From contig DAOTTU010000001.1 of assembly GCA_034437655.1 (NCBI GenBank), forward strand, positions 1-64,000: a DNA stretch of 64,000 bases. Direction: 5' to 3'. This document shows, in pieces, positions 1 to 8,130 of the stretch. Each line of letters starts with the position of its first letter. The first letter of the stretch is position 1. This DNA comes from J027 sp034437655. Its GTDB lineage: Bacteria > Chloroflexota > Anaerolineae > Aggregatilineales > J027. The translations under genes and the position numbers were made by a program. Below the pieces are notes generated by a model, which saw nothing but the letters and a program-made list of their open reading frames with translations, was not told the origin of the DNA and made no database searches.

Positions 1-933
1 TTCCGCGCCAGATTCGACCAGTAGCCGGGCATAAGCCAGTTCGCTGCCTTCATAGCCCGTCACCAGAATGCGCCCTGAGAGCGGTTGTGCATTGAGCATC
101 GCTTCAGCCTGAGCGCGTTCTTGCTCGGCGGTTTGTTGTACAAGGTCGGGGTCAAGCTCTAGTAGCTTGCCAATGGCCTGCAACCAGGCATACGTGCCAG
201 AGATGCCGACCGGGGCCCCACCCACTACCGACAGGCCAAACTCACGGAAAGCGGCGATGGTATTCTTATAAAAGGGGTGCAACGGTGCCACGGCGCGGAA
301 ACTCGACGCCCGCCGCAGGTCGCCAATAGAACGCCCCGGCAGTGTAATGGTGGACTCAACGCCCATCTTACGCAACAGGCCGTCAATAGCGAGCGGGTCC
401 GCCGGGAAAACTTCACCCAGCAATACCAGCGATTTCTGCTGGCGTTCTGCGTCCTTGCTACCGAGCTTGTTTACCAGTGCCGAGAGCGCGACATCTTTGC
501 ATTCGGGGTGCGAGTGAATGGCATAGGCCGGCACCCGTACCAGCACGACTTCTGCGTCTCCGACTTTTTGTGGCAACATTTCTTCGGGAAGGCCGGCTGT
601 TTCCGCTACGCAGAGCGAAATCACCGGGATAAGTTCACAGTCAGGTTCTTTGGCGGCGAGTTCAATGGCGGCACGGGTGCCTTCCACGACTTCGCCAGCC
701 ATGAGTTCATCCGTCCGCAGATGCGCGGCGATGATCGACTTACGAGCCCCGTAGAAGTGGGTCACGAACTTCAGCCCATACAAGCAGCCGGTGTCGCTTG
801 CCATGACGGGGTGTGCGCCTTCAATACGAGTTAGAACACGCAATGCGCCGAAGGCCGGGCACATCGTCTGCGGGTGTAACTGACAGGGTTTGCCTTGCTG
901 GGATGTCTGCGTTGAATCGTTCGAAACGGTCAT
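1..933 (-). CDS. bchY: Chlorophyllide a reductase subunit Y, 3' part missing
   Basis: This is the first 311 codons of a gene that runs off the left edge; the ATG is at 931-933. BchY and BchZ form the nitrogenase-like catalytic component of chlorophyllide a reductase, which takes electrons from BchX and reduces ring B on the way to bacteriochlorophyll a. The call rests on the N-terminal segment with C-P-A-F-G-A-L-R, followed by Y-G-L-K-F-V-T-H-F-Y-G-A-R and a later S-L-C-V motif. These match BchY rather than BchZ, BchN or BchB as I recall the families, and they supply the cysteines expected to bind the Fe-S cluster. Full-length relatives are roughly 480-500 residues, so about a third is outside the window. 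It is the last visible gene of the minus-strand photosynthesis cluster and lies 156 bp after the previous gene, with a strong hairpin between them. Confidence 0.88.
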   Translation of the reverse strand, partial: MTVSNDSTQTSQQGKPCQLHPQTMCPAFGALRVLTRIEGAHPVMASDTGCLYGLKFVTHFYGARKSIIAAHLRTDELMAGEVVEGTRAAIELAAKEPDCELIPVISLCVAETAGLPEEMLPQKVGDAEVVLVRVPAYAIHSHPECKDVALSALVNKLGSKDAERQQKSLVLLGEVFPADPLAIDGLLRKMGVESTITLPGRSIGDLRRASSFRAVAPLHPFYKNTIAAFREFGLSVVGGAPVGISGTYAWLQAIGKLLELDPDLVQQTAEQERAQAEAMLNAQPLSGRILVTGYEGSELAYARLLVESGAE

Positions 934-1033
934 CAAATATCCTAATTTCGTAGTCGTTGTTATCTAGTGTGTTGTTGCATTACTGCCACTGCCTGAAAAA
1001 ACACAAAGCGCAACGCAAAACGTTGAGCTAAGT

Positions 1034-1070
1034 GGTAGCGTGCCTCTCACCACTGAGCGGCCACGCTACC
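1034..1070 (-). other. Intercistronic hairpin before bchY
   Basis: GGTAGCGTG at 1034-1042 is perfectly complementary to CACGCTACC at 1062-1070, giving a 9-bp stem. The loop itself contains a small CTCA/TGAG stem. No T-tract follows in the minus direction, so this is more likely an mRNA-stabilising or processing hairpin than an intrinsic terminator. The function is inferred; the inverted repeat is seen directly. Confidence 0.6.
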
Positions 1071-1089
1071 CACGAACATCACAAACAGG

Positions 1090-1665
1090 CTAACTATTGT
1101 TGATCTCGTCCTGGTAGGCACGGAGCCCGTCCATGTCACCGTTTTGCAATAATTCAGCCTGACGCGGCCAGGTGCTGGCGGTGTTGCCCACCACGCGGCC
1201 ACCTTGCGCCCGGACAGCTTCTTCAAGTTGTTCACCAGTCATGGCAGCAACTTGTTCGAAGGTGGTGATGCCAGCGGCACGTAGCGCTTCAATTGTCTTC
1301 GGCCCCATGCCAAGGATCAGGCTGAGGTCATCTTCGACACCAGCCGGTTCAACAACTTCCATATCTTCATCGTCATCAACCACCTCAGCTTCCACAACGG
1401 GCGTATCCGTCTGTGGTAGTTCAGGTGGCGCTTTGACTTCTTCAATAGCGGTTGGTTGTACACCTGCGGGGCGAATAAGCACTTTGGCCCCAGAGGGGGT
1501 TTCGGCGTTAAAGGCCATCGTGACTGGTTCGGTGACCAGTGAACGACGCAGATAAGAGCGGCGGGCATTGACGTCTGTCAAAACGGCGAAGAAGATAAAC
1601 CCGAGGACGACCACCGCGAGCGGACCGTAACAGATCAGGATTGCATTAAAAGGAATATCTAGCAT
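1090..1665 (-). CDS. Membrane-anchored helix-hairpin-helix protein of unknown function
   Basis: This 191-residue protein has one N-terminal membrane helix (about residues 8-28), a basic stretch, a Pro/Glu/Asp-rich linker (about 70-112) and a C-terminal helix-hairpin-helix module. The module carries L-I-L-G-M-G-P-K-T-I-E-A-L-R-A-A-G-I at about 115-135. Such modules occur in DUF4332-like and H3TH proteins and often bind nucleic acid, but some serve as protein-interaction modules. The start is well supported by GGAGAAC just upstream of the ATG. It lies 13 bp after the DUF169 gene and upstream of bchY, inside the bch operon. I know no assigned role for such a protein in bacteriochlorophyll synthesis; its position suggests a membrane-associated accessory to chlorophyllide reductase, which is inference. 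Confidence 0.6.
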   Translation of the reverse strand: MLDIPFNAILICYGPLAVVVLGFIFFAVLTDVNARRSYLRRSLVTEPVTMAFNAETPSGAKVLIRPAGVQPTAIEEVKAPPELPQTDTPVVEAEVVDDDEDMEVVEPAGVEDDLSLILGMGPKTIEALRAAGITTFEQVAAMTGEQLEEAVRAQGGRVVGNTASTWPRQAELLQNGDMDGLRAYQDEINNS

Positions 1666-1678
1666 TTCGTTCTCCGAT

Positions 1679-2410
1679 TCATTCAGCAGATTCTTGTTGA
1701 GCGTAAGACGGCATAATCACCTCGCGCATCTTCTGCGGGTCAATGCGGAAGTTTTCAACCAATTCAACAACGTATTTAAAGTGGTCATGCGGGAGTGAAA
1801 CGAACAGGTCGCCCCCCGTCAATTTATTAAATGCACGGCCGCCACCATCCCCCAGCGCATACACGCTATTTTGCAAATGGTACGGCGCGGCAAAGATTGA
1901 TGAACAGGCAGAAGCACCCAATTCACCATGCGGAAATGTACCTTCGCGCACAGAAACAGCCCCGGCAATTTGCATGGCTTGCTGTGCATTACAGACACAC
2001 ACCATCAAGTCTACCTCGACGCCTTCAGGAACATCGTTGAGGGGGGCTGCTGCCAGCGCCGTAATCGCACTATCGGGTAGCGAGTAGCTTTGCTGTTTAT
2101 TGCAGCGGGCCCCCTCTTCCGTAAAGAAACCCTGGGCCATCGTCAAGTATTCACCATCAGTGATAAAATCATCCGCGTCCGGGTTGAGGCCAAGGTGGTA
2201 CTGCCCCACCCAGCAGTCATGGTGTTGGGCGTTCACGTACACGCGGCGGCCGTCTTCGGCCAGTTTCACCAGCATACAGGCTGGAACGTTCACGGGCTCG
2301 TACCCTTCCGGCACTTCCCCTCGAATGAAAGAAACGGCCACAGGTTGGCGCTTGACACGCATACGCCCGGTCAAAATATCGTTTAAGTAGGTCAGGTCAA
2401 CAGCGGTCAT
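1679..2410 (-). CDS. DUF169 family protein in the bch operon
   Basis: This 243-residue soluble protein resembles the DUF169 family: conserved K-R-Q-P-V-A-V-S-F near the N-terminus, repeated cysteines (including C-M-L-V-K-L-A, H-H-D-C-W-V-G and C-V-C-N-A-Q-Q-A) and a central H-G-E-L-G-A-S-A-C. The ATG at 2408-2410 is preceded by AAGGAG; an upstream in-frame extension overlaps bchX and lacks a ribosome-binding site. It sits 13 bp after bchX and 13 bp before the helix-hairpin-helix gene, so it is almost certainly cotranscribed with bchXY. The many cysteines would suit a redox or metal-related accessory role, but the biochemical function of the family is not known to me. Confidence 0.7.
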   Translation of the reverse strand: MTAVDLTYLNDILTGRMRVKRQPVAVSFIRGEVPEGYEPVNVPACMLVKLAEDGRRVYVNAQHHDCWVGQYHLGLNPDADDFITDGEYLTMAQGFFTEEGARCNKQQSYSLPDSAITALAAAPLNDVPEGVEVDLMVCVCNAQQAMQIAGAVSVREGTFPHGELGASACSSIFAAPYHLQNSVYALGDGGGRAFNKLTGGDLFVSLPHDHFKYVVELVENFRIDPQKMREVIMPSYAQQESAE

Positions 2411-2423
2411 GAATGTCGTCTCC

Positions 2424-3602
2424 TTAGTGGAACGAGGGTGCGTTGACTTGACGCACGTCAATTTGCGAGAAGGTCTGGCCACTGCGGAACAGCGCCGCGA
2501 GAAACGCTGATTTTTCGTGCAGCTCGATTGCCTCACCGATCAAAATCTCGGTGGCGCCTGAGGTTACAGTGATCCCGTCGTCGTCATCGCGGTCTAGCCC
2601 GGTGACATGCACACCAATCGCCTCCATCATTTCCTGCACTTTGGCCTGTGTCGGGTCAGTGGTTAGCACCTGGCGCACTGGCATCAGCGGAATTTCCTGC
2701 ATGATGGTTGGCGTAGACGGAATGTCTGCAAACAGGTCTGCATCGGACGCTGAATCAGGTACACCGGGCGGTTTCTGCGCATCAAACACGGCCAGGAACT
2801 CGTCGTATTCCAGCGGCGCATAGTCGGTGCAGGGCGGAATTTCGTCCTGAGCAATGCGCCCGGCCAGATCACCAAAAAGCTGGTCAAATTCTGGCACTTC
2901 AAATGAGAGCTTGCACGCATCGGCTAGCACACGCACACGCTGATTGAGCGGGACGCGCATCAAAATCGGAATGCCAGACGCCGCCGCGTAACGATCCGCA
3001 GTGTCGGTGCCATCGTCGCGATTGACGATCATGCCGAGGATTTGCGTGGTGCCGCCCATCGACTGGAAGTATTTCGCAGCTTTGGCGATGTTATTAGCCG
3101 CATAGAGCGATTGGCGGTCATGCCCGACGACAATGATGATTTGCTCGGCCAGGGAGCGTGCCAGCGGCGTTGCAAAGCCACCACACACCACATCGCCAAG
3201 AAAGTCCATCACGATAAAGTCCAGGTTCCAGCGCGAGAGGCCAAGGCGTTCCAGCACTTTAAAGCCGTGGGAAATTCCCTGCCCGCCGCAACCACGTCCC
3301 ACATCTGGCCCGCCGATTTCACAGCCAAACATCGGAACGCCATCACCAACTTCCGTGCGAAAAATCACGTTACCAACGTTCATGCTGTCTTCAGTGTCAG
3401 CGTCTTTGTGCGCTCGCCAGACATCACCAAGTGTCGGCAATGAGTGCCCACCGAAAATGGTATTGCAAGAGTCGTGCTTGGGGTCGCAGCCAAGCTGTAA
3501 GACCCGGAAACCGTCTAATGCAAGGCGTGCTGTCAGGTTAGAGGTTGTAAAGCTCTTGCCAATGCCGCCTTTGCCGTAAATTGCTAACATACGTGCTGTC
3601 AT
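2424..3602 (-). CDS. bchX: Chlorophyllide a reductase iron protein BchX
   Basis: BchX is the NifH-like ATPase that passes electrons to BchYZ in chlorophyllide a reduction. The 392-residue product has a P-loop (G-K-G-G-I-G-K-S at about 10-17), the C-D-P-K-H-D-S segment followed by I-F-G-G-H-S-L-P-T-L that separates BchX from BchL, and two cysteines (G-R-G-C-G-G-Q-G and D-V-V-C-G-G-F) expected to hold a 4Fe-4S cluster between two subunits. AAGGAGAGAAC precedes the ATG. The NifH core ends near residue 285; about 105 further residues follow, rich in Asp, Thr and Pro and then predicted helical. The Rhodobacter protein is about 333 residues, so this tail is longer than usual and is unexplained. It is the middle of bchC-bchX-DUF169. 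Confidence 0.92.
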   Translation of the reverse strand: MTARMLAIYGKGGIGKSFTTSNLTARLALDGFRVLQLGCDPKHDSCNTIFGGHSLPTLGDVWRAHKDADTEDSMNVGNVIFRTEVGDGVPMFGCEIGGPDVGRGCGGQGISHGFKVLERLGLSRWNLDFIVMDFLGDVVCGGFATPLARSLAEQIIIVVGHDRQSLYAANNIAKAAKYFQSMGGTTQILGMIVNRDDGTDTADRYAAASGIPILMRVPLNQRVRVLADACKLSFEVPEFDQLFGDLAGRIAQDEIPPCTDYAPLEYDEFLAVFDAQKPPGVPDSASDADLFADIPSTPTIMQEIPLMPVRQVLTTDPTQAKVQEMMEAIGVHVTGLDRDDDDGITVTSGATEILIGEAIELHEKSAFLAALFRSGQTFSQIDVRQVNAPSFH

Positions 3603-3626
3603 TGTGTTCTCTCCTTGGCTATGCTT

Positions 3627-4598
3627 CTACTGTGTACCTTCAGCGTCCCACTCGAGGACGATCTTCAGGCAGTCGCGGTCGTTCATGGCGATGTCATATG
3701 CCTCAGCAACCGCTGTGATGGGTCTGGTGTGTGTGAGTAGCGGCCCGACTGACAGCGTGCCAGCGGCGATCATATCGCGACAGCGGTCGAGGTCGCCGGG
3801 TGCCCATTCTTTGGCCGTTAATAGCCGTGCTTCTTTGAGAAACAGCGGCATATAGGGCACGGAAAGGATCTGGTAGTAGCCAAGTAGCAGGATGGTTCCG
3901 CCCTTGTCGAGCAATGGCAGCGCCTCCGCAAGCGCCTGCATCGAACCACTGGCTTCTATGATGTATTGAACAGGTTCTTCAAGGGTGTCTTGTAGCGACG
4001 TTTCATCAACATTAATGATGGCGTCGCCTTCGGAAAAACTGAGGCGAGTCGGGTTTGGGTCACTGACCGCCACCCATGCACCAGCCTCACGGGCAATCCG
4101 CGCAGCAAGTTGCCCCACAACGCCCTGCCCAATAACCAGCACCCGTTCGCCGGGTTGGAGTTCAAGCAGATCAATACCATGTAGCGACGTTGCAGTCAGT
4201 GCCATCATCACGCCATGCCGTGGTTCAGTGAAACCATCCAGCGGCACAACACGTGCAGCATCGGTGAACAGCGTTGCTGCCTGCCCACCCCATGCCGCGT
4301 TAATGCCGTCGTAGCAAAATGATCCACCCACATACACCCAGCGCCCCACAAGGTCTTGCGGTGCATCAACGCCAGCTTCGACCACCCGCCCGACTGTTTC
4401 ATAGCCGGGGATGACCGGGAGCTGTTGCATGGGGTGTTGCATCTGCCCGGCCAGCAACATGCGCTCGGTACCTGCACTGATTGATGTGAAGGCCGTGCGA
4501 ATGATGACATCGGCGGGCCCCGGTTCACGGAGCTTGACTTGTTGTAGGCCCACGTGACCGGGTTTGGAGATCACAACTGCTTGCGTGTTCACGTTCAT
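3627..4598 (-). CDS. bchC: Bacteriochlorophyllide a dehydrogenase BchC
   Basis: This 323-residue zinc-alcohol-dehydrogenase-like protein matches BchC, which oxidises the 3-hydroxyethyl group of the bacteriochlorophyllide intermediate to the 3-acetyl group. The nucleotide-binding motif V-L-V-I-G-Q-G-V-V-G-Q-L-A-A lies near residue 150, and the N-terminal region carries the S-I-S-A-G-T-E-R and P-V-I-P-G-Y-E-T-V-G-R segments typical of BchC. It lies 24 bp upstream of bchX and 9 bp after bchF, matching the pathway order hydratase, dehydrogenase, reductase. Sequence, length and context agree. Confidence 0.9.
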   Translation of the reverse strand: MNVNTQAVVISKPGHVGLQQVKLREPGPADVIIRTAFTSISAGTERMLLAGQMQHPMQQLPVIPGYETVGRVVEAGVDAPQDLVGRWVYVGGSFCYDGINAAWGGQAATLFTDAARVVPLDGFTEPRHGVMMALTATSLHGIDLLELQPGERVLVIGQGVVGQLAARIAREAGAWVAVSDPNPTRLSFSEGDAIINVDETSLQDTLEEPVQYIIEASGSMQALAEALPLLDKGGTILLLGYYQILSVPYMPLFLKEARLLTAKEWAPGDLDRCRDMIAAGTLSVGPLLTHTRPITAVAEAYDIAMNDRDCLKIVLEWDAEGTQ

Positions 4599-4607
4599 AC
4601 TCCGAAC

Positions 4608-5087
4608 TCAGACAGCCGCTTCTTGTTGGAAAGCAACACGTTCTTTGTGGCCGCGCCAGCCACGATAGGCAAACTGGGCGAAGTTGATAATGTAAGTGAC
4701 ATAAGCCACCAGCATCAGCGTCATTATTGAGTCATGCGACCAGCCGAGGAACAACGCCACGAAATACAGGTTATGGGTAAACATCGCCACAGCATTAAAA
4801 GCGTCTTCCCAGAAAAATTCAGGGGCAAGGAACCATTTACCGTACATTTCCTTTTCCCAGAACATGCCCGTCACGGTAATCAGCCACATCAGCAAAATTT
4901 TCAGCAGTACGCTAGCATTGGCGATGGTGTAACCGTCCCCTGTGGTCAGGTAGTTCACGATCAGGGCGAAGCTGATGAAAAAGGTCAAAAGCTGCAACGG
5001 TGCCAGCACCATTTGTACTTTCGTCCAGATGCTGTTGTTGCGCTTGTCCATCAATTCACGTGAATAGTGTTTTTTTTGTATGTCCAT
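4608..5087 (-). CDS. bchF: 3-vinyl bacteriochlorophyllide hydratase BchF
   Basis: BchF adds water to the 3-vinyl group of chlorophyllide, giving the 3-hydroxyethyl product that BchC then oxidises. This 159-residue protein has about four hydrophobic helices and the family pattern W-T-K-V-Q-M-V-L-A-P-L-Q, followed by T-G-M-F-W-E-K-E-M-Y-G and A-P-E-F-F-W-E-D. Size and motifs are as expected for BchF. The ATG at 5085-5087 is preceded by a purine-rich GGACGGATT. It is 71 bp downstream of the hydrolase gene and directly followed by bchC. Confidence 0.9.
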   Translation of the reverse strand: MDIQKKHYSRELMDKRNNSIWTKVQMVLAPLQLLTFFISFALIVNYLTTGDGYTIANASVLLKILLMWLITVTGMFWEKEMYGKWFLAPEFFWEDAFNAVAMFTHNLYFVALFLGWSHDSIMTLMLVAYVTYIINFAQFAYRGWRGHKERVAFQQEAAV

Positions 5088-5158
5088 AATGAAATCCGTC
5101 CTATCCTTTAACCCTCACCGTACCGTATGACGGTGCTGCTCATAACTGCAAAAAGTCA

Positions 5159-6013
5159 TTATAAAATGGTTAGATACTCCTCTGGTTTTTCGATCATGGG
5201 CATATGACCACAGTCTTCGATCCAAATCACCTCAGAGTCGGGAATGATTTCGGCGGTACGGGCAACGTTCCCCGGCGGCATCATCTGGTCATACCGACCG
5301 ATCACCAGCAGCGTTGGCACTTGAATGCGAGCGCCTGCGTCGGGGATGGCATCGCTGGGTGCATCATTTGCACACGCAACGGCCGTACCCGCATCAAGTT
5401 CTAAGTAGTCAAGCAAGCCTTGCTTCAACAGTGCGTTGTCGTCTGGCAAACGATGGAAGTAACGCATTCCCATCATTTGGGGTAAGCCGGGCATGTTCGC
5501 CAACCAGCTTGGCCGCAGCGGCATCGTCAATTTAAAGACCTGCATCACACCGTGATAAACTTGCTTTTCCCATGTTTTCAGGAAGAAGCTCAACGACGTC
5601 AACACCAGGCGCTCCACACGTTGAGGTTGTGAGTCTGCCAGAAGAAGTGCCATCGCGCTTCCCATGGAATGACCCACAACCTGCACGCTGTCCAAAGCCA
5701 TAACTTCAAGGAGGTCAACCAGGGTTTGCACCTGGTCAAACATGTCTTGAGGGGTACTAACGGGTTGAGAACGCCCCGTCCCCGGCAAATCGGGCACAAT
5801 GACAGTAGTTGTTTCGGAAAGAGCAGCGGCCGTGCTTGCCCAATAGCCACCCGTACCGCCCCACCCATGAATCAGGAGGATGGGCGAAGCATCACCGGGT
5901 TGGCGTGCAGACCACACATCCACAACCAACACACCTGTGTCGATTGTGAAGCGATGCGTTGCTTTGTTCGTGGACAATTCATCTAAACGCTGTGTCTTGT
6001 AGGTAGTCGTCAT
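5159..6013 (-). CDS. Alpha/beta hydrolase in the bch cluster, possibly BchO-like
   Basis: This 284-residue alpha/beta-fold hydrolase has the oxyanion segment H-G-W-G-G-T-G-G-Y-W, the nucleophile elbow V-V-G-H-S-M-G-S-A and a C-terminal catalytic-type C-G-H-M-P-M-I-E. BchO proteins of phototrophs, described as magnesium-chelatase accessory proteins, are alpha/beta hydrolases, so that assignment is possible. A pigment-ester or tail hydrolase role would also fit. Its ATG overlaps the puhE stop by one base (TAATG), so the two are probably translationally coupled. The fold is clear; the substrate is not. Confidence 0.75.
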   Translation of the reverse strand: MTTTYKTQRLDELSTNKATHRFTIDTGVLVVDVWSARQPGDASPILLIHGWGGTGGYWASTAAALSETTTVIVPDLPGTGRSQPVSTPQDMFDQVQTLVDLLEVMALDSVQVVGHSMGSAMALLLADSQPQRVERLVLTSLSFFLKTWEKQVYHGVMQVFKLTMPLRPSWLANMPGLPQMMGMRYFHRLPDDNALLKQGLLDYLELDAGTAVACANDAPSDAIPDAGARIQVPTLLVIGRYDQMMPPGNVARTAEIIPDSEVIWIEDCGHMPMIEKPEEYLTIL

Positions 6014-6882
6014 TAGACAGGCTCTTTCAATGCCTCTGCTGAAGCCGTTTCGACTGGCTTCGTTTCAAAATGGGCAGATGGTGGTCTGGATTCATCATCA
6101 AGGGCATTATTGTGGTGCAGCACAATTTCCCATAAGCGGTCAGGAAGCGGCAACATCAGCACCCAGTGTTCAAGCAACCCAAGCCCGATCATGGTCGCCA
6201 CCAGGAAGTAGCCGGCAGCTTCAGCGGTATCGGTGATGCGCAACGACGCCTCAAAAAACAGAATGACCACCGCTATCGTTGACCATGCCACTGACATTGG
6301 GAACAGCACATTGTTTGACTGCTTGCCGAGCAACTTGCCAATGTACTGCATTTTGGCGGGCAGCAGCTCAATACGAAAGTTACGGACCCCCATAAACACA
6401 TTCAGTTTGGCACTGCTATGCATGACTAACAGCGCTAAATACATCCACAGCGCCCATTGGTTGGGGGAGTCCCATGTCAACGCCGCCAGCACCACCGCAC
6501 CGACCACCACCAGCACCTCGTGATAAATACTGAAGCGCAAGGCTGCATTAAAGCGGGTGAGCAAGTCTTGGCCGGCAGCATGTGCGGTGCGCCCCGCGAG
6601 GTTATCGTCGGGCCCGGTGACAAAGCCGAGATAGTACCCGGCTACCTGCCAGCCCCACAGCGTCACGCCACATGTCACCGCGAGGTATACATCAATCGGT
6701 TGCATACTGTCGCGGGTTAGCACCACCCCCCCTATTGCCAGGGGGAGCAGCAATGTACCGAACAGAAATCCACGCCGCATGACCTGCACAGAACGCCCAT
6801 ATAGCGCCATAACAATCCCTGTCGAAAACCACCACAGGAACACGGCATAGGTGATCGGCAGCAGCGCGTTAAGCACAGACAT
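6013..6882 (-). CDS. puhE: Putative photosynthetic complex assembly protein PuhE (DUF3623)
   Basis: This 289-residue protein has about seven hydrophobic segments. It matches the DUF3623/PuhE family through W-W-F-S-T-G near the N-terminus, G-Y-Y-L-G-F-V-T-G-P in the middle, H-E-V-L-V-V-V-G, and the C-terminal L-L-E-H-W-V-L-M-L-P-L-P-D-R-L-W-E. In purple bacteria the gene lies in the puh operon and is linked to reaction-centre assembly. Here puhE is between bchP (4 bp away) and the hydrolase (1-bp overlap). No puhA is seen, which agrees with the known lack of an H subunit in Chloroflexota reaction centres. Confidence 0.82.
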   Translation of the reverse strand: MSVLNALLPITYAVFLWWFSTGIVMALYGRSVQVMRRGFLFGTLLLPLAIGGVVLTRDSMQPIDVYLAVTCGVTLWGWQVAGYYLGFVTGPDDNLAGRTAHAAGQDLLTRFNAALRFSIYHEVLVVVGAVVLAALTWDSPNQWALWMYLALLVMHSSAKLNVFMGVRNFRIELLPAKMQYIGKLLGKQSNNVLFPMSVAWSTIAVVILFFEASLRITDTAEAAGYFLVATMIGLGLLEHWVLMLPLPDRLWEIVLHHNNALDDESRPPSAHFETKPVETASAEALKEPV

Positions 6883-6886
6883 CGGT

Positions 6887-8089
6887 TTAGCGGGCTCCCG
6901 GCATGTAGTGCCGCACTTGCGACACGATAATGTCTCCGGTCATCCGCATTTGTGCCAGCCAGGGCACGGTCGCCATTTCTTTGAACATGTACGACTCAAA
7001 CGTGAGTTGCTGCACATCCTGGTTCAGGCACATGTCTGTGAAAACTTCCATCTGGCGCGGGTTGCCGTAACCCCAAACCTGTAGCCAGCGTAGGAAACGG
7101 TACATAAAACCGTATTCTTTCCACCAGCGCTTTTCGTAGCGGCGGAACGCTTGCTCAGAAAAGTCCGGCGTCGTTTCAAGGATCGTCTCGGCGGCGCGTT
7201 GGGCACTTTTCATCGCCCAGTAAATGCCTTCGCCAGATGTCCCCGCCACCAGCCCGGCTGCATCCCCCACAAGCATCACCCGTTCAAAGGCCATGTGCTT
7301 GCGTGGATGAATCGGTAGAGCGTGGGCTTCGCGCATGAAGATGTCGCCACCTTCGATGTCAGCCGACACACGGGCTTTCAAATTCTCAAGCAGTTGCTTC
7401 ATTTCTTTGGTCTTGCCGGGGCCAGCACCACAACCAACAGCAACGTGATCTGCCTTGGGGAACACCCAGGCGTAGAGGTCCGGGCTAACTTCTTTGCCGA
7501 GGTACAGGTGCGCGGTGTCGCCCCATGCGCCGTTCATCTGCTCGTCAGAGAGACGAATGCGTTCTTGAATGGCGACACAGTGCGGCACACGCTCTAAACC
7601 AAGCAGCTTGGCCGTAGTAGAGTATGCGCCATCTGCACCGATAACGGCATCAACGCGGGTGGTGACTTCCTGATTGGTAGCCTTTAGCTTGTACGTGGCA
7701 TCCACGCCGTCAGCATCGACGCGCAGCGCTGTCAATTTGGCTTCAACAAGTTCGGCCCCGGCATCAACGGCGCGTTGCCGCAGCCAGGGGTCAAGGTCTT
7801 CACGGCGAACCATTGCAACATAGTCGTTGTCGCGAGGGTGAATGCCCGTCACAGGGAAGCGGGCGGTGCGTTCAGTCGGCGAATGGATTTGCGCGTGGTT
7901 GACCTTGCGCGAAATCAATGAGGTCGGAATGTCGAACTCGTCAAAAGCCACGGGCGGCATGGCACCCCCACAGGGCTTGACAAAAGACAGGTCACGTTCG
8001 AGCAAAATAACGGGTACACCAGCCTGGGCTAAGGTGTGTGCGGCGGTGGAACCCCCAACAGATGCACCAACAACTAAAATAGGATTCAT
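6887..8089 (-). CDS. bchP: Geranylgeranyl reductase BchP
   Basis: BchP reduces the geranylgeranyl tail of bacteriochlorophyll stepwise to phytyl. The 400-residue flavoprotein starts with an FAD-binding Rossmann motif (V-G-A-S-V-G-G-S-T-A-A-H at about 6-17), then the P-C-G-G-A motif of the geranylgeranyl reductase family near residue 40, and a second FAD site V-M-L-V-G-D-A-A-G-L-V-A-G-T-S-G-E-G. It lies 41-45 bp after bchG, so the esterifying and tail-reducing enzymes are adjacent. Archaeal-type lipid reductases belong to the same superfamily, but the context favours BchP. Confidence 0.9.
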   Translation of the reverse strand: MNPILVVGASVGGSTAAHTLAQAGVPVILLERDLSFVKPCGGAMPPVAFDEFDIPTSLISRKVNHAQIHSPTERTARFPVTGIHPRDNDYVAMVRREDLDPWLRQRAVDAGAELVEAKLTALRVDADGVDATYKLKATNQEVTTRVDAVIGADGAYSTTAKLLGLERVPHCVAIQERIRLSDEQMNGAWGDTAHLYLGKEVSPDLYAWVFPKADHVAVGCGAGPGKTKEMKQLLENLKARVSADIEGGDIFMREAHALPIHPRKHMAFERVMLVGDAAGLVAGTSGEGIYWAMKSAQRAAETILETTPDFSEQAFRRYEKRWWKEYGFMYRFLRWLQVWGYGNPRQMEVFTDMCLNQDVQQLTFESYMFKEMATVPWLAQMRMTGDIIVSQVRHYMPGAR

Positions 8090-8130
8090 GTCTAAAGACT
8101 ACCTTTCACAAACAGTTTCAGTGTAGACAG

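Noticed and set aside
1172..1555. Ser/Thr-rich open frame opposite the helix-hairpin-helix gene
   Set aside because: It is an antisense shadow frame of the real gene, with biased composition and no ribosome-binding site. The same holds for the many antisense frames over the act, aro and polA genes.
2424..3602. Considered as BchL (protochlorophyllide reductase iron protein)
   Set aside because: The segment C-D-P-K-H-D-S followed by F-G-G-H-S-L-P-T-L and the neighbours bchC and bchY indicate BchX.
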